Source of the DNA: Novispirillum itersonii
Lineage (GTDB): Bacteria > Pseudomonadota > Alphaproteobacteria > Rhodospirillales > Rhodospirillaceae
Length of the DNA stretch: 64,000 nt
Reading direction: 5' to 3'
Assembly: GCF_014205675.1 (NCBI RefSeq)
Contig: NZ_JACIIX010000003.1
Coordinates: forward strand, 293,983 to 357,982
Shown here: positions 44,121 to 54,624 of the stretch, piece by piece
Position numbering within the stretch: position 1 is the stretch's first letter
Layout of the letters: every line of letters begins with the position of its first letter
The notes under the pieces: generated by a model
Told to the model about the DNA's origin: nothing
The model's database searches: none
What the model saw: only the letters and a program-made list of their open reading frames with translations
Made by a program: the position numbers and the translations under genes

Positions 44121-44873
44121 TCAGTCCTGGGCTTCGACCTGCGGGTTCCGGGCGCGGCGTTGCAGCCACATCACGCCGACCAGATCGTAGAGGCTGACCC
44201 ACAGGCGGTTCCACACCCCGTACTTCGACGTGCCGCGTTCCCGCGGGCGGTGGTTGACCCGCACGCTGACGACATGGCCGCCTTCCCGCAGCATCAGGGC
44301 GGGAAGATAGCGGTGCATATGGTCGAAGCGGGGAAACCTGAGGAAGGTGTCACGGGCGAACAGCTTCAGGCCGCAGCCGGTATCCGGGGTATCATCCTTC
44401 AGCAGCCAGGCGCGCACCCCGTTGCCGACCTTCGATGACAGGCGGCGGATTTCGTTGTCCTGCCGCTTCTGGCGGTGACCGGCGATCATCACCATGGTCA
44501 CCGGCTTGCCGGAGCGGGTGGCTTCTTCATCCCGGCGGGCCAGCATGGCAGGAATATCGGCCGGATCATTCTGTCCGTCGCCGTCCAGCGTGGCGATCCA
44601 GGTGCCGCGCGCCATCCGCACACCGGTGTGCACGGCCTGACTCTGCCCGCAGGAAAAGCGGTGGCGGGCGGTGCGCAGATACGGGTACTGGCGCTTGGCA
44701 TCGGCCAGAACAGCCGGGGTGCGGTCGTCGGAACCGTCGTCAACGTAGACGACCTCAAACGGGGTGACGCCGTTGAGGGCGGCATGGATCTCTGCCAGAA
44801 GCGGCAGAATGTTGTCCTCTTCGTTCTTCACGGGAACGACGACAGTCACGTCAGGCTGAGTCAGATCAGTCAT
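44121..44873 (-). CDS. Family 2 glycosyltransferase (dolichol-phosphate-mannose-synthase-like)
   Basis: A 250-residue GT-A enzyme with VVVPVKNEEDNI, VVYVDDGSDDRT, the metal site ATLDGDGQNDP, and the acceptor region TPDTGCGLKLFARDTFLRFPRFDHMHRYLPAL. It has no clear C-terminal TM pair, so it is probably membrane-associated rather than integral. Relatives charge undecaprenyl phosphate with a sugar for lipid or glycan modification. The TVP38 gene is directly downstream. Confidence 0.9.
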   Translation of the reverse strand: MTDLTQPDVTVVVPVKNEEDNILPLLAEIHAALNGVTPFEVVYVDDGSDDRTPAVLADAKRQYPYLRTARHRFSCGQSQAVHTGVRMARGTWIATLDGDGQNDPADIPAMLARRDEEATRSGKPVTMVMIAGHRQKRQDNEIRRLSSKVGNGVRAWLLKDDTPDTGCGLKLFARDTFLRFPRFDHMHRYLPALMLREGGHVVSVRVNHRPRERGTSKYGVWNRLWVSLYDLVGVMWLQRRARNPQVEAQD

Positions 44874-45275
44874 GGTCCATCACGACGGCGCGGGAAAAAA
44901 AGGGGCGGCAGACGCGACCCCGGGTGGCTGCCTGTCCGGGGTGCCGGGGCAGCCAGAACTGGCGCGGTTGTACTCCTGCTGCCGGATCAGGAAAAGGGAA
45001 AAGACGGAGCGGTGCGGAGATAATGGCGGGCGGTCCTTGTCTCTGTGGCCACGACTTTATCACGGTCTCCTGTGACCGTCCGCACAGGGGGTAACACCGA
45101 ATCGGGCTACTGTTCACCCGGTAAAAGGGGGCTCTGGGGTGCTGATGCAGCCCGGAGATATACTCTTTTCTTTCCGGGCATTCGGTTTCCGGGGTTGTCC
45201 CCGGGAAAAACTTCCGCCTATATCTTCCTCGGCTGGGAGGGGCAGTCGCGCAGACCGTTAGGGGGATGTCACCGG
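44874..45275. other. 402-bp divergent spacer, glycosyltransferase / lytic transglycosylase
   Basis: The region should hold both promoters. I see the imperfect inverted repeat CGGTC-N6-GACCG near 45,064-45,079 and TATACT near 45,159, but no clear -35 partner. There is no RNA gene. An open frame entering the transglycosylase from 45045 lacks family similarity before residue 78. Confidence 0.5.
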
Positions 45276-47384
45276 ATGAAACGTATGCGACACGCTGCAC
45301 CCGAGCGTAACACCGGGGCAGACGAGGCCTTCCGCTGGGCTCTCCGCGCTTTACGCACGGGCGGACGCTCCACCCTGCTGGGGGCGGCTCTGGCCGGAAC
45401 CCTGGTCTCCGGGCTGGGGCTTGACAGCCCGCGCGCCGCCGCGCAGGGCCTGCGGCTGGAGCAGGTGGCCACCCAATCGTCCAGTCTGACGTCATGGCGT
45501 CTGTCCGATCAGGACATGGATCTGTATTCCCGTATCTTCTCTTTGCAGGGCGAAGGGCATTGGGATGCCGCGGCGGCGCTGATTCCGCAGGTGCAGGATC
45601 CGCTGCTGATGGGGTATGTCCACCATCAGCGGCTGATGGCCTCTCCGCAGAAAGCCCGCCTGACGGAACTGCGGGACTGGCTGGACAGCTATGCCGATCT
45701 GCCGATGGCGGAAATCGTCTATTCGGTGGCGCAGGGGCGGATGACCCCGTCGCGTCCGGCCCCGAAGGCGGCCCCCCAGAAATCCTCTTCCCAGAAATCC
45801 TCTTCCCAGAAGTCCGGTCCCCAGAAGTCCGGTCCCCAGAAGGCGGCGGAGGCCCGGAAGGGCGCTGCCGGAAAGCCTGTTGCCGGGAAGAAAGACCAGA
45901 AGGTGGCGCAGCAGCCCCCGCCGCCGCCGGTTAAGGCCGAGCCGCCGGTGGTGCTGCGGTCCCCGGCCTCGGCCCCCCGCTTCAATGCCGGGGGAACCGG
46001 GGAAAGCATGTCGGCCCTGTGGGAGCTGGCCGGGACCTATTCCAGCAGCCAGTCGCAGAAGGCCGCTGCCCTGTGGGCCAAGTTCCGCACCGCATTGGGG
46101 AAGCAGCCGACCACACAGGTGGCGCGGACCGTTGATACCAAGGAAGTCGCCTCGACCCTGACCGCCCTCGACCATGACCGGATGCGCGGCACCCTCGCCT
46201 ATGCCCTGTTCGTTGAAGGCAATGACGAAGAGGCGGTGGAATGGGCGGAAAAGGCCGTGGCCCGGTCCGGTGACCGGATGTCGATGGCGCTGTGGGCCGG
46301 TGGTCTGGCCCATTGGCGGCAGGGCCGGTACGATCAGGCCCGCGACTGGTTTGCCCGTCTGGCCCGGTCCAGCGATTCCTCGCCATGGCTGACCGCCGGG
46401 GGGGCGTTCTGGGCCTCCCGCGCCGCCCTGCGCACCGGGCGTCCGGAAGAAGTTTCCTATTGGCTGAACGAAGCGGCGAAAGAAACCCGCACCTTCTATG
46501 GTCTGACTGCCCGCCGGGCTCTGGGGCTGCCGTTGTCCTTCGCGTGGGAAGGGGACTTCCTGAGCGCGGCGGACAGCGAGACGCTGGGCCGGACCGCCGC
46601 CGGGCGGCGGGCGCTGGCTCTGGCGCAGCTGGGCCGGATTGATTACGCCGAGGAAGAACTGCGCCGCCTGTATGCGGTGGTGGATGAACGCACCAAGGAT
46701 GCCATCGTCCGGATGGCCGATATTTCCGGCATGGCGTCGTTTGCCCTCGGGCTGGCGTCCTACCGCAGCCGGACCGATGAGGGCAGTGTGTCGGTGACCG
46801 ATGCCGCCCGCTATCCGGTACCGTTCTGGGAGCCGGAAGACGGCTGGCGGCTGGACCGCGCCCTGCTCTATGCCTTCATCCGGCAGGAGTCGGCCTTTAA
46901 TCCGGAAGCGCGGTCGGTGGCCGGAGCGCAGGGGCTGATGCAGATGATGCCGGCCACCGCCCGGCTGGTGGCCAGCTGGGATGGCAACGCCAATGGCTGG
47001 CTGACCGGATCGAAGACGGTGATGGTGCCGGAAGTGAACATGTCGCTGGGCCAGAAATATCTGGAAACCCTGCTGGCCCAGCCGGAAGTGGACGGGAACC
47101 TGTTCTTCGCCGCTGCCGCTTATAATGCCGGGCCGGGGAATCTGGCCAAATGGCAGAAGCGGGTTCAGTACAACGATGATCCGCTGCTGTTCATCGAGGC
47201 CATCCCGTCCCGCGAGACCCGCCTGTATATCGAGCGGGTGGTGGCCAACCTGTGGATCTATGCCGACCGTCTGGGGCAACCGGCGCCGTCGCTGGATCAT
47301 GTTGCGGGCGGGGCCTGGCCGCGCTATGTCCCGACAGAGCAGGGTGGGGCCAGAGTGGCGCAGGCGCGGAAGCCGGGAAGTTGA
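45276..47384 (+). CDS. slt: Soluble lytic murein transglycosylase (Slt family)
   Basis: A 702-residue periplasmic enzyme that cleaves peptidoglycan glycan strands to 1,6-anhydro products. The signal region is near residues 30-55 (STLLGAALAGTLVSGLGLDSPRAAAQ). A long TPR-like alpha-superhelix (about 240-500) follows, then the catalytic SLT domain with Glu538 in FIRQESAFNPEARSVAGAQGLMQMMPATA and AAYNAGPGNLAKWQ. Residues about 167-190 are a Gln-Lys-Ser/Gly-Pro repeat. GGGGGA lies upstream of ATG 45276. Confidence 0.94.
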   Translation: MKRMRHAAPERNTGADEAFRWALRALRTGGRSTLLGAALAGTLVSGLGLDSPRAAAQGLRLEQVATQSSSLTSWRLSDQDMDLYSRIFSLQGEGHWDAAAALIPQVQDPLLMGYVHHQRLMASPQKARLTELRDWLDSYADLPMAEIVYSVAQGRMTPSRPAPKAAPQKSSSQKSSSQKSGPQKSGPQKAAEARKGAAGKPVAGKKDQKVAQQPPPPPVKAEPPVVLRSPASAPRFNAGGTGESMSALWELAGTYSSSQSQKAAALWAKFRTALGKQPTTQVARTVDTKEVASTLTALDHDRMRGTLAYALFVEGNDEEAVEWAEKAVARSGDRMSMALWAGGLAHWRQGRYDQARDWFARLARSSDSSPWLTAGGAFWASRAALRTGRPEEVSYWLNEAAKETRTFYGLTARRALGLPLSFAWEGDFLSAADSETLGRTAAGRRALALAQLGRIDYAEEELRRLYAVVDERTKDAIVRMADISGMASFALGLASYRSRTDEGSVSVTDAARYPVPFWEPEDGWRLDRALLYAFIRQESAFNPEARSVAGAQGLMQMMPATARLVASWDGNANGWLTGSKTVMVPEVNMSLGQKYLETLLAQPEVDGNLFFAAAAYNAGPGNLAKWQKRVQYNDDPLLFIEAIPSRETRLYIERVVANLWIYADRLGQPAPSLDHVAGGAWPRYVPTEQGGARVAQARKPGS
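45775..45842 (+). repeat. 15-bp tandem repeats in slt coding for a QKSSS/QKSGP linker
   Basis: Two identical 15-base units (45775-45804) are followed by two identical units of a diverged form (45805-45834) and a partial fifth. They encode a basic, disordered linker between the N-terminal part and the superhelix of the transglycosylase. Confidence 0.92.
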
Positions 47385-47449
47385 TTTCCGGTAAGGACGG
47401 CATCGCCGGTCTGCCGTAAGCCCCCTGTATTGACGTTTGGAGAACCATC

Positions 47450-47986
47450 ATGTCTCAGGTTGCTGAAGGCGCGCCCTTTCTGCCGGTCAACATTGCCGTC
47501 CTGACGGTTTCCGATACCCGCACGCTGGAGACGGATACCTCCGGGCAGGCGCTGGTGGACCGGCTGACCGCCGCCGGGCACCGTCTGGCGGACCGGGCGA
47601 TCATCCGCGATGATGCCGATCTGATTGCCGCGCAGTTCCGGCGCTGGATTGAGGATCCGGCGGTGGATGTGGTGATTTCCACCGGAGGCACCGGTCTGAC
47701 CGGGCGGGACGTGACGCCGGAAGCGCTGAACCGGGTGATCGAAAAAGAAATCCCGGGATTTGGCGAGCTGTTCCGCTGGATCAGCTTCCAGAAGATCGGC
47801 ACCTCGACGATTCAGAGCCGCGCCATGGCCGGTCTGGCCAATGGCACTTATCTGTTTGCCCTGCCGGGATCGACCGGGGCCTGCCGCGATGGCTGGGACG
47901 GGATTCTGTCGTCTCAGCTCGACAGCCGGTTCCGCCCCTGCAACTTTGTCGAGCTGATGCCGCGCCTGAAAGAGCATCTGCGCTGA
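47450..47986 (+). CDS. moaB: Molybdenum cofactor biosynthesis protein B
   Basis: A 178-residue MoaB/MogA-fold protein. [20 protein letters not shown] is the nucleotide/molybdopterin loop and [18 protein letters not shown] the second family block. It adenylates molybdopterin in many bacteria. It lies 65 bases after slt in the same direction, with no other moa gene nearby. Confidence 0.95.
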   Translation: MSQVAEGAPFLPVNIAVLTVSDTRTLETDTSGQALVDRLTAAGHRLADRAIIRDDADLIAAQFRRWIEDPAVDVVISTGGTGLTGRDVTPEALNRVIEKEIPGFGELFRWISFQKIGTSTIQSRAMAGLANGTYLFALPGSTGACRDGWDGILSSQLDSRFRPCNFVELMPRLKEHLR

Positions 47987-48023
47987 AAGCCGCGCCGCTG
48001 CGGAAGGCGGCCCGGCACAGGGC

Positions 48024-48052
48024 TTGCCTTTTCGCGGGGGGCGGTGTATAAG
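48024..48052 (+). promoter_or_regulatory. Sigma-70-type promoter of the rimP-nusA-infB operon
   Basis: TTGCCT (48024-48029) and TATAAG (48047-48052) are separated by exactly 17 bases. Transcription should begin near 48,059, giving a leader of about 155 bases before rimP. Confidence 0.7.
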
Positions 48053-48066
48053 TCCGTCTTGACATT

Positions 48067-48119
48067 CTCTGGTGTGCCCGTCCGGGCTTGCGAGAGTGGG
48101 CCGCTGGCCCACTTTTTTT
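48067..48119 (+). promoter_or_regulatory. rimP leader with terminator-like attenuator
   Basis: Downstream of the promoter, CTCT/AGAG enclose GCCC-GTCC-GGGC (48067-48096). Immediately afterwards GTGGGCC-GCT-GGCCCAC (48096-48112) is followed by seven T. This is an intrinsic terminator 95 bases before the rimP start codon, so the operon is probably attenuated. The shared AG bases of the two hairpins allow mutually exclusive pairing. Alternatively the segment releases a 60-nt small RNA. Confidence 0.65.
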
Positions 48120-48214
48120 GTTATGGGCCGGACGCAACCGTCTTCAGCCCCTGACCGGGACGAGGCAGAGAATGCCGGAAGATCAATAAAAACCATTTGT
48201 CTGTGGAACCCGGT

Positions 48215-48715
48215 ATGGACCTGACCGAACGACTTGCTGCCATCGTCGAACCGACCATTTCCGATATGGGATATGATCTGGTGCGTGTGCTGATTCAGGG
48301 CGCCAAGCACCTGACGGTGCAGATCATGGCTGACCGTAAGGACGGTGCGCCGATGACCGTGGATGACTGTGCCGATATCAGCCGGGCGGTGTCCGCCCTG
48401 CTTGACGTCGAGGATCCGATCTCCGGCGCGTACAATCTTGAGGTCAGCTCCCCCGGCATTGACCGGCCGCTGACCCGCGCCAAGGATTATGTGACCTGGG
48501 CCGGATTTGACGTGAAGATCGAAACCAAGGTTCTGCTGGATGGCCGCAAGCGCTTTTCCGGCAAGCTGATGGGGCTGGACGAGGCCGGGACCGCCGTGCA
48601 GGTGCATGGCGAGGACGGCCAGTGGTCCATTCCGCTGGAAGCGGTGTGGAAGGCCAAGCTGGTTTTGACCGATGCACTGATCGACCATGTGACCCGGAGC
48701 CTGCCGGACGCCTGA
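48215..48715 (+). CDS. rimP: Ribosome maturation factor RimP
   Basis: A 166-residue protein needed for 30S subunit maturation. The two-domain form is visible: YDLVRVLIQGAKHLTVQIMADR, DDCADISRAVSALLDVEDPISGAYNLEVSSPGIDRPLTRAKDY, and the SH3-like C-terminal VLLDGRKRFSGKLMGLDE. ATG 48215 matches the family start MDLTERLAAIVEP; GTG 48203 and TTG 48197 are alternatives. It heads the operon that runs to pnp. Confidence 0.94.
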   Translation: MDLTERLAAIVEPTISDMGYDLVRVLIQGAKHLTVQIMADRKDGAPMTVDDCADISRAVSALLDVEDPISGAYNLEVSSPGIDRPLTRAKDYVTWAGFDVKIETKVLLDGRKRFSGKLMGLDEAGTAVQVHGEDGQWSIPLEAVWKAKLVLTDALIDHVTRSLPDA

Positions 48716-48803
48716 GGGCGCTGCGGCTTTTCCCCGGAATGACCCGGGGCCGGATACTCCTCATTTGACCGTTTAACGACTTTCGATCAAGGGCTTGAGA
48801 ACG

Positions 48804-50324
48804 ATGGAACGTACCGTTGGCATGGCGCGGCCGGAACTGGTTCAGGTCGCCGACACCGTGGCCCGCGACAAGAACATCGACCGGGAAGAAGTGTTCGCCG
48901 CCATGGAGCAGGCGATCCAGAAGGCCGGGCGCTCGAAGTATGGCCACGAGCACGATATCCGCGCGCACATCGACCGCCGTACCGGCGAGATCCGTATGGC
49001 CCGCTACATTGCCGTGGTCGAGGAAATCGAGGACGAGTTCACCCAGATGACGGTGGCGCAGGCGCGCCGCAAGAAGCCGGATGCCGCTGTCGGTGATTCT
49101 CTGGTCGACCCGCTGCCGCCGATCGATTTCGGCCGTATCGCTGCCCAGACCGCCAAGCAGGTGATCGTGCAGAAGGTGCGCGATGCCGAGCGTGAGCGCC
49201 AGTTTAACGAATACAAGGACCGTATCGGCGAAATCGTCAACGGTCTGGTCAAGCGCGTTGAATTCGGCAATGTGGTGGTCGACCTCGGCCGCGCCGAAGC
49301 CCTGCTGCGCCGGGATGAGCTGATCCCGCGTGAGCACCTGAAAAACGGTGACCGCGTGCGTGCCCTGATCAAGGATGTCCGCAAGGAACAGCGTGGCCCG
49401 CAGATTTTCCTGTCCCGGACCGATGGCGGCTTCATGAGGCAGCTGTTCGCGCAGGAAGTGCCGGAAATCTATGATGGCATCATCGAGGTGAAGGCTGCCG
49501 CCCGTGATCCGGGCTCCCGCGCCAAGATCGCCGTGACCTCCCGCGACTCCGGCATTGATCCGGTCGGTGCCTGCGTCGGGATGCGCGGGTCCCGCGTTCA
49601 GGCGGTGGTCGCCGAGTTGCAGGGCGAAAAGATTGACATTATTCCGTGGTCGATCGACCCGGCGACCTTCGTTGTTAATGCGCTGGCCCCGGCGGAAGTC
49701 GCCAAGGTCGTGCTCGACGAAGAGCGGAACGTGATTGAAGTGGTGGTGCCGGATGACCAGCTGTCGCTGGCGATTGGCCGCCGGGGCCAGAACGTGCGTC
49801 TTGCCTCTCAGCTGACCGGCTGGAACATCGATATCCTGACCGAAGAAGCCGAGTCGGAGCGCCGTCAGGAAGAGTTCCGCACCCGCACCAAGCTGTTCAT
49901 CGACGCGCTGGATGTGGATGATGTGCTGGCGCACCTGCTGGTGACCGAAGGCTTCGAGACCGTTGAGGAAGTTGCCTACGTCGGCACTGAAGAGCTGTCG
50001 GGCATCGAAGGCTTCGATGAAGACGTCGCCGCCGAGCTTCAGCAGCGTGCCCGGGTGTTCCTGGAAGAACAGGCCCGTCAGGCTGAGGAAGAGCGCGTTG
50101 CTCTGGGCGTCAGCGATGATCTGGCCCAGACCGAGGGGCTGACCGTCACCATGGTGGTCGCCCTTGGCCGCAATGGCGTCAAGACTCTGGATGACCTCGC
50201 CGATCTCGCGTCTGACGAACTGGTCGACTATGTCGGCAAGGATGTCATGGGTGAAGACGAAGCCAACGGAATCATCATGGAAGCCCGGGTCCGTGCCGGA
50301 TGGTTTGAGGACGGTGCGGTCTGA
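48804..50324 (+). CDS. nusA: Transcription termination/antitermination protein NusA
   Basis: A 506-residue RNA-polymerase-binding elongation factor. The N-terminal domain is [36 protein letters not shown]. An S1 domain (about 140-205, [19 protein letters not shown]) is followed by two KH domains ([51 protein letters not shown]). The C-terminus has two HhH/acidic-repeat segments (ILITEG-like [41 protein letters not shown]). ATG 48804 is used; ATG 48822 is also possible. Confidence 0.97.
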   Translation: MERTVGMARPELVQVADTVARDKNIDREEVFAAMEQAIQKAGRSKYGHEHDIRAHIDRRTGEIRMARYIAVVEEIEDEFTQMTVAQARRKKPDAAVGDSLVDPLPPIDFGRIAAQTAKQVIVQKVRDAERERQFNEYKDRIGEIVNGLVKRVEFGNVVVDLGRAEALLRRDELIPREHLKNGDRVRALIKDVRKEQRGPQIFLSRTDGGFMRQLFAQEVPEIYDGIIEVKAAARDPGSRAKIAVTSRDSGIDPVGACVGMRGSRVQAVVAELQGEKIDIIPWSIDPATFVVNALAPAEVAKVVLDEERNVIEVVVPDDQLSLAIGRRGQNVRLASQLTGWNIDILTEEAESERRQEEFRTRTKLFIDALDVDDVLAHLLVTEGFETVEEVAYVGTEELSGIEGFDEDVAAELQQRARVFLEEQARQAEEERVALGVSDDLAQTEGLTVTMVVALGRNGVKTLDDLADLASDELVDYVGKDVMGEDEANGIIMEARVRAGWFEDGAV

Positions 50325-50347
50325 GACCTGACGTCAGGAGTGATACG

Positions 50348-51232
50348 GTGACCGGATCCGGGGCAGACACGCCCGCTCCCGCTGTTCCGCCGCAGGCTGA
50401 TGAGTCTGCGGCGGGCGCCGCTGCCCTTCCGGGCAAGGGGCGGAAAAAGGGCCATCGCAAGGGTGGCGCGGCGGCGGACGGCAAGGGCAGGTCTGCCGGG
50501 GGCCCGGAAAAGCGGGACCAACAGGACGGGCCGCTGCGCCGCTGTATTGTCAGCGGGGCGGTTCTGCCGAAGGACTGGCTGATCCGTTTTGTCCTTGGAC
50601 CGGACGGAACTGTGGTACCCGATCTCGACGGAAAACTGCCGGGACGGGGTTTGTGGTTGAGTGCGCGCCGCGATATGATAGAAACGGCGGTGCGAAAGCG
50701 CGCCTTTTCCAAGGCCGCCCGTTGCCAGACCGTGGTTGACCCGGGTCTGGACGGGCTGGTGGAAGGGCTGTTGCGGCAACGCTGCCTCAACCTTCTTGGA
50801 TTTGCCCGCCGCGCCGGAACCGTGGTGGCGGGGTTTGACAAGGTTGCCGCCGCCGCCCGCACCGGACAGGTGCGGATACTGGTGGAAGCTGCCGAGGGTG
50901 CCGACGATGGCCGACGTAAGGTCATGGCGGCTGCCGCACAGGCCGCCCGCGAGGGCCGCCGCCTGCCAGCGGTGATTGAGTTGTTTACGGGGGCCGAACT
51001 GGCCGCCGTTCTGGGTCGGGAACACGTCGTGCACGTGGCCGTGACCCACGGCAAACCGGACCAGCGCGCGCTGGCCGACCGGTTCGCCGCAGAGTGTGAG
51101 CGCCTGGCGGTTTACGTCGGGCAAAAGGATCTGCCAGTTACCGCAGCCCCGGTTGAAGCCGGTGCCGGGGATGGCGAAGATCCGGAGCGCCGCGGGACGG
51201 AGCCGGAAGTGGCCCCGGACAGCGGAGAGTAG
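50348..51232 (+). CDS. ylxR: YlxR (DUF448) RNA-binding protein fused to an L7Ae-like domain
   Basis: A 294-residue protein with a GTG start preceded by AGGAG. A basic, disordered N-terminus (about 1-58) leads into the YlxR fold (RRCIVSGAVLPKDWLIRFVLGPDGTVVPDLDGKLPGRGLWLSARRDMIE). A ribosomal-protein-L7Ae-like domain follows (NLLGFARRAGTVVAGFDKV...GQVRILVEAAEGADDGRRKV). In Firmicutes these are separate proteins; the fusion is usual in alphaproteobacteria. It probably binds structured RNA, including RNase P or rRNA targets. The position between nusA and infB is conserved. Confidence 0.93.
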   Translation: MTGSGADTPAPAVPPQADESAAGAAALPGKGRKKGHRKGGAAADGKGRSAGGPEKRDQQDGPLRRCIVSGAVLPKDWLIRFVLGPDGTVVPDLDGKLPGRGLWLSARRDMIETAVRKRAFSKAARCQTVVDPGLDGLVEGLLRQRCLNLLGFARRAGTVVAGFDKVAAAARTGQVRILVEAAEGADDGRRKVMAAAAQAAREGRRLPAVIELFTGAELAAVLGREHVVHVAVTHGKPDQRALADRFAAECERLAVYVGQKDLPVTAAPVEAGAGDGEDPERRGTEPEVAPDSGE

Positions 51233-51264
51233 TGCCAGAGTTGGACGCCTAGAGACCGGGACGC

Positions 51265-54200
51265 ATGTCGAACGAGAACGAAAAAAAGCCGCTTAGCCTT
51301 TCCCCGCGGGGAAAGCTGGAACTGAAGAAGGGCGTGGAGGCCGATAAGGTCGTCCAGAGCTTTTCGCATGGGCGGCAGAAGGAAGTGGCGGTCGAGCGCC
51401 GCAAGAAGCGCATTGTTGGCCCCGGCTCCGAACACCATGGCGTCGAAGGGTCTTCGCAGACTGTCGCTGCCCCGGCCGCTCCGGCTGACACCTCCTCTAA
51501 GGTGATGCTGGACGACGAGCGGATGCACCGCCTGCAGGCCCTGCAGAACGCCCAGCGGGAAGCGGATGAACAGCGCCGCCGTCAGGATGCTGACCGCACC
51601 ACTGCTGAGGCAGAGGTCCGGAAAGCGGCTGATGCTGACGTCGGCCGGAACGGCCCGGCGGCTGAGGCTGCTGCTCCGGCAGAGCCGGCTCCGGCGCCGC
51701 AGGCTGCTGCTCCGGTTACCCCGGCACCGCAGGCGGCCCGTCCGGCGCAGCCCGCCCGTCCGGCTGAACCGGAACGCCCGGCGCAGGCCGCCGTGTTCCG
51801 TGCCCCGGACCAGCAGCGGGCGATTGATCGCACACCGCAGCGCTCCGGTGCTTCCGGCCACAGCATGGGCCGGACCTCCAGCGATGGTCAGTCGGCGGTG
51901 TTCCGCTCCGGCCCGCGCCCGCCCCGCGATGGTCAGTCGGCGGTTCTGCCGCCGCGCCCGCCGCGCGAGGCTCAGGGTCGTGAAGGCGCTCCCCGGGATG
52001 GCCAGTCGGCCGTGTTCCAGGCGCGTCCGCAGCGTGAGGGTGGCTTCAACCGCGATGGCGGGGCTCCGCGCGAAGGGGGCTTCAACCGTGACCGTGATGG
52101 TCAGCGCGATACCCGTCCGCCGCGTGAAGGTGGCTTCAGCCGCGATGGTCAGCCGCGTGGTGATGGTGCCGCCCGTCCGCCGCGTGACGGTCAGCGCGAT
52201 GGCCGCCCGGGCGGGTTCTCCCGCGATGGGCAGGGTGCCGGTCCGCGTCCGCCGCGTGAAGGTGGCTTCAACCGTGACGGTGCCCGTCCGGCCGGTGCCG
52301 GTCCGCGTGGTCCGTCGACGGGGGCTCCGGGTGCCGGGGCGAATCAGTTCGGCCCGCCGGCCCTGACCAAGAACGAGCATCCGCTGCGTGATGACCGTGG
52401 TGCCGCCCGCCGTGTCGAGGTTGACCGCGACGAGGACACCGAAGAACAGCGCCGCAACCGGGCTGCCGTCAAGGTGGCTCCGAAGCGGACCGCCGGTCCG
52501 GGGACTCCGGCCACGGTTCAGAAACGTCAGGGCAAGCTGAATGTGTCCGCCGCCCTGTCGGGCGATGAGGAAAGCGCCCGTGGCCGTTCGGTCGCCGCTC
52601 TCCGCCGTGCCGCGCAGAAGGAAAAGCGCAAGGCACAGCAGATGCAGAAGGCGCCGGAGAAGGTCGTGCGTGACGTGGTCGTTCCCGACACCATTACGGT
52701 GCAGGAACTGGCCAACCGTATGGCGGAACGCTCCGGCAACGTGATCAAGGCGCTGATGAAGCTGGGGGTGATGGCGACCATCAACCACACCATCGACGCC
52801 GATACCGCTGAACTTGTGGCTCAGGAATTCGGCCATGAAGTGAAGCGTATCTCCGAAGCGGATATCGAAATCGGTCTCGACACCGGGGCTGATGTCGACG
52901 TCGATCTGATGTCGCGTCCGCCGGTGGTGACCGTGATGGGTCACGTCGACCACGGGAAGACCTCGCTGCTTGACGCCCTGCGTCACACCGATGTGGTGTC
53001 CGGGGAAGCCGGTGGCATCACCCAGCACATTGGGGCTTATCAGGTCACCATGCGGTCGGGTGCGAAGATCACCTTCATTGACACCCCGGGCCACGAAGCG
53101 TTCACCGCGATGCGTGCCCGTGGAGCCCGCGTCACCGACATCGTCATCCTCGTGGTGGCGGCAGACGACGGCATCATGCCGCAGACCATCGAAGCGATCC
53201 GCCATGCCAAGGCGGCGGGCGTGCCGATTGTCGTCGCCGTCAACAAGATGGATAAGCCGGCGGCCAACCCCGAACGCGTCCGCATGGAACTGTTGCAGCA
53301 CGAAGTGGTGGTCGAGCAGATGGGCGGGGACGTCCAGTGCATCGAAATCTCCGCCAAGCAGCGGCTGAACCTCGAAAAGCTGGAAGAAGCCGTTTTGTTG
53401 CAGGCGGAAATTCTGGAACTGCGGGCCAACCCGGACCGCGCTGCCGAAGGCACCATCGTCGAAGCGAAGATGGAAAAGGGCCGTGGCTCGGTGGCGACCG
53501 TTCTGGTCCGCCGTGGTACCCTGCGTGTCGGCGACGTGTTCGTCGCCGGTAAGGAATGGGGCCGCGTCCGCGCCATGATCGACGACAAGGGCAACCGCGT
53601 CGAGGAAGCCGGTCCGGCGACTCCGGTGGAAATCATCGGTCTCCAGGGCGTTCCGGCAGCGGGTGATGACTTCATCGTGACCGAGGACGAAGCCAAGGCG
53701 CGTGACGTCGCGGCCTACCGTCAGCGGAAGGAACGCGAGGCTGCCGCCGTTAAGGCCGCCCGTGGTTCGATGGAGCAGATGTTCGCCAAGATTCAGGCGG
53801 GCGAAGCCAAGGAACTGCCGGTCGTCATCAAGGGCGACGTGCAGGGCTCGGTGGAAGCGCTGATCGGAACGCTGGAGAAGATCGGGACCGACGCCGTCAA
53901 GGTGAAGGTGCTGCATTCTGCGGTCGGTGCGATCAACGAATCCGACGTCACGCTGGCCAAGGCTTCCGACGCCCTGATCGTCGGGTTCAACGTCCGTGCC
54001 AACCCGCAGGCCCGCGAAATGGCCCGCCGCGAAGGCATCGACATCCGCTACTACTCGATCATCTACGATGTGGCCGAGGACATGAAGCGGGCCCTGACCG
54101 GGATGCTGGAACCGACCTTCAAGGAAAAGTTCATCGGCTATGCCGCGATCCGCGAAGTCTTCAACATCACCAAGGTCGGCAAGGTGGCCGGGTGTATGGT

Positions 54201-54420
54201 TACCGAAGGCGTCATCAAGCGCGGCTGCAAGGTCCGCCTGCTGCGCGACAACGTGGTCATCCACGAAGGCGATCTGGGTCAGCTCAAGCGCTTCAAGGAC
54301 GATGTCCGCGAAGTCCGCGAAGGGTTCGAATGCGGGATGTCGCTGGCCAGCTATGGCGACATTCAGGTTGGCGATGTGATCGAATGCTTCGAAATGGAGC
54401 AGATCGCCACCGAACTCTAA
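51265..54420 (+). CDS. infB: Translation initiation factor IF-2
   Basis: A 1051-residue GTPase that brings fMet-tRNA to the 30S subunit. A long alphaproteobacterial N-terminus (to about 470) is Ala/Pro- and then Arg/Gly-rich with degenerate repeats. The IF2_N-like segment [48 protein letters not shown] precedes the G domain: G1 GHVDHGKT (559-566), G3 DTPGHEAF, G4 NKMD (660-663). Domains II, III and the fMet-binding C-terminus ([47 protein letters not shown]) are complete. Confidence 0.97.
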   Translation: MSNENEKKPLSLSPRGKLELKKGVEADKVVQSFSHGRQKEVAVERRKKRIVGPGSEHHGVEGSSQTVAAPAAPADTSSKVMLDDERMHRLQALQNAQREADEQRRRQDADRTTAEAEVRKAADADVGRNGPAAEAAAPAEPAPAPQAAAPVTPAPQAARPAQPARPAEPERPAQAAVFRAPDQQRAIDRTPQRSGASGHSMGRTSSDGQSAVFRSGPRPPRDGQSAVLPPRPPREAQGREGAPRDGQSAVFQARPQREGGFNRDGGAPREGGFNRDRDGQRDTRPPREGGFSRDGQPRGDGAARPPRDGQRDGRPGGFSRDGQGAGPRPPREGGFNRDGARPAGAGPRGPSTGAPGAGANQFGPPALTKNEHPLRDDRGAARRVEVDRDEDTEEQRRNRAAVKVAPKRTAGPGTPATVQKRQGKLNVSAALSGDEESARGRSVAALRRAAQKEKRKAQQMQKAPEKVVRDVVVPDTITVQELANRMAERSGNVIKALMKLGVMATINHTIDADTAELVAQEFGHEVKRISEADIEIGLDTGADVDVDLMSRPPVVTVMGHVDHGKTSLLDALRHTDVVSGEAGGITQHIGAYQVTMRSGAKITFIDTPGHEAFTAMRARGARVTDIVILVVAADDGIMPQTIEAIRHAKAAGVPIVVAVNKMDKPAANPERVRMELLQHEVVVEQMGGDVQCIEISAKQRLNLEKLEEAVLLQAEILELRANPDRAAEGTIVEAKMEKGRGSVATVLVRRGTLRVGDVFVAGKEWGRVRAMIDDKGNRVEEAGPATPVEIIGLQGVPAAGDDFIVTEDEAKARDVAAYRQRKEREAAAVKAARGSMEQMFAKIQAGEAKELPVVIKGDVQGSVEALIGTLEKIGTDAVKVKVLHSAVGAINESDVTLAKASDALIVGFNVRANPQAREMARREGIDIRYYSIIYDVAEDMKRALTGMLEPTFKEKFIGYAAIREVFNITKVGKVAGCMVTEGVIKRGCKVRLLRDNVVIHEGDLGQLKRFKDDVREVREGFECGMSLASYGDIQVGDVIECFEMEQIATEL
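51886..52290 (+). repeat. Degenerate repeats in the IF-2 N-terminus
   Basis: DGQSAVF occurs three times, one as DGQSAVL, and [26 protein letters not shown] units recur about six times, separated by RPPR. They give a basic, Gly/Arg-rich disordered region. The DNA repeats (GATGGTCAG, CGTGAAGGTGGCTTC) are clear but imperfect. Confidence 0.85.
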
Positions 54421-54438
54421 GGTGTGTGAGACAGGCGC

Positions 54439-54488
54439 GGGGCCGGGCTTCCATCCAGTGCGGATGGTGCTCCGGCCCCAAGCCGTTT
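54439..54488 (+). terminator. Hairpin between infB and rbfA
   Basis: GGGGCCGG pairs with CCGGCCCC, with an inner CCATCC/GGATGG stem and a five-base loop, followed shortly by CGTTTTA. The weak U-run suggests partial termination or an mRNA-processing/stability element within the operon; rbfA is 136 bases further on. Confidence 0.45.
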
Positions 54489-54624
54489 TATAGCAAGCCG
54501 GTGGCAGGCCCCTGACCGGGCAGGCCGGTGGTGTCAGAGAGAAACCGGAACTGTGTCCGCTGCGGCCTGTCATAACGGGCCTGCCTGCCGGGCCGGGCGT
54601 CCGGCACGGATAAAGGGGATAGCC

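Noticed and set aside
45045..45275. N-terminal extension of slt by 77 codons
   Set aside because: The extension has no signal-peptide logic; ATG 45276 has a purine-rich ribosome site and a following export signal.
45492..47300. 602-codon minus-strand frame inside slt
   Set aside because: Arg/Gly/Pro-rich shadow of the transglycosylase frame.
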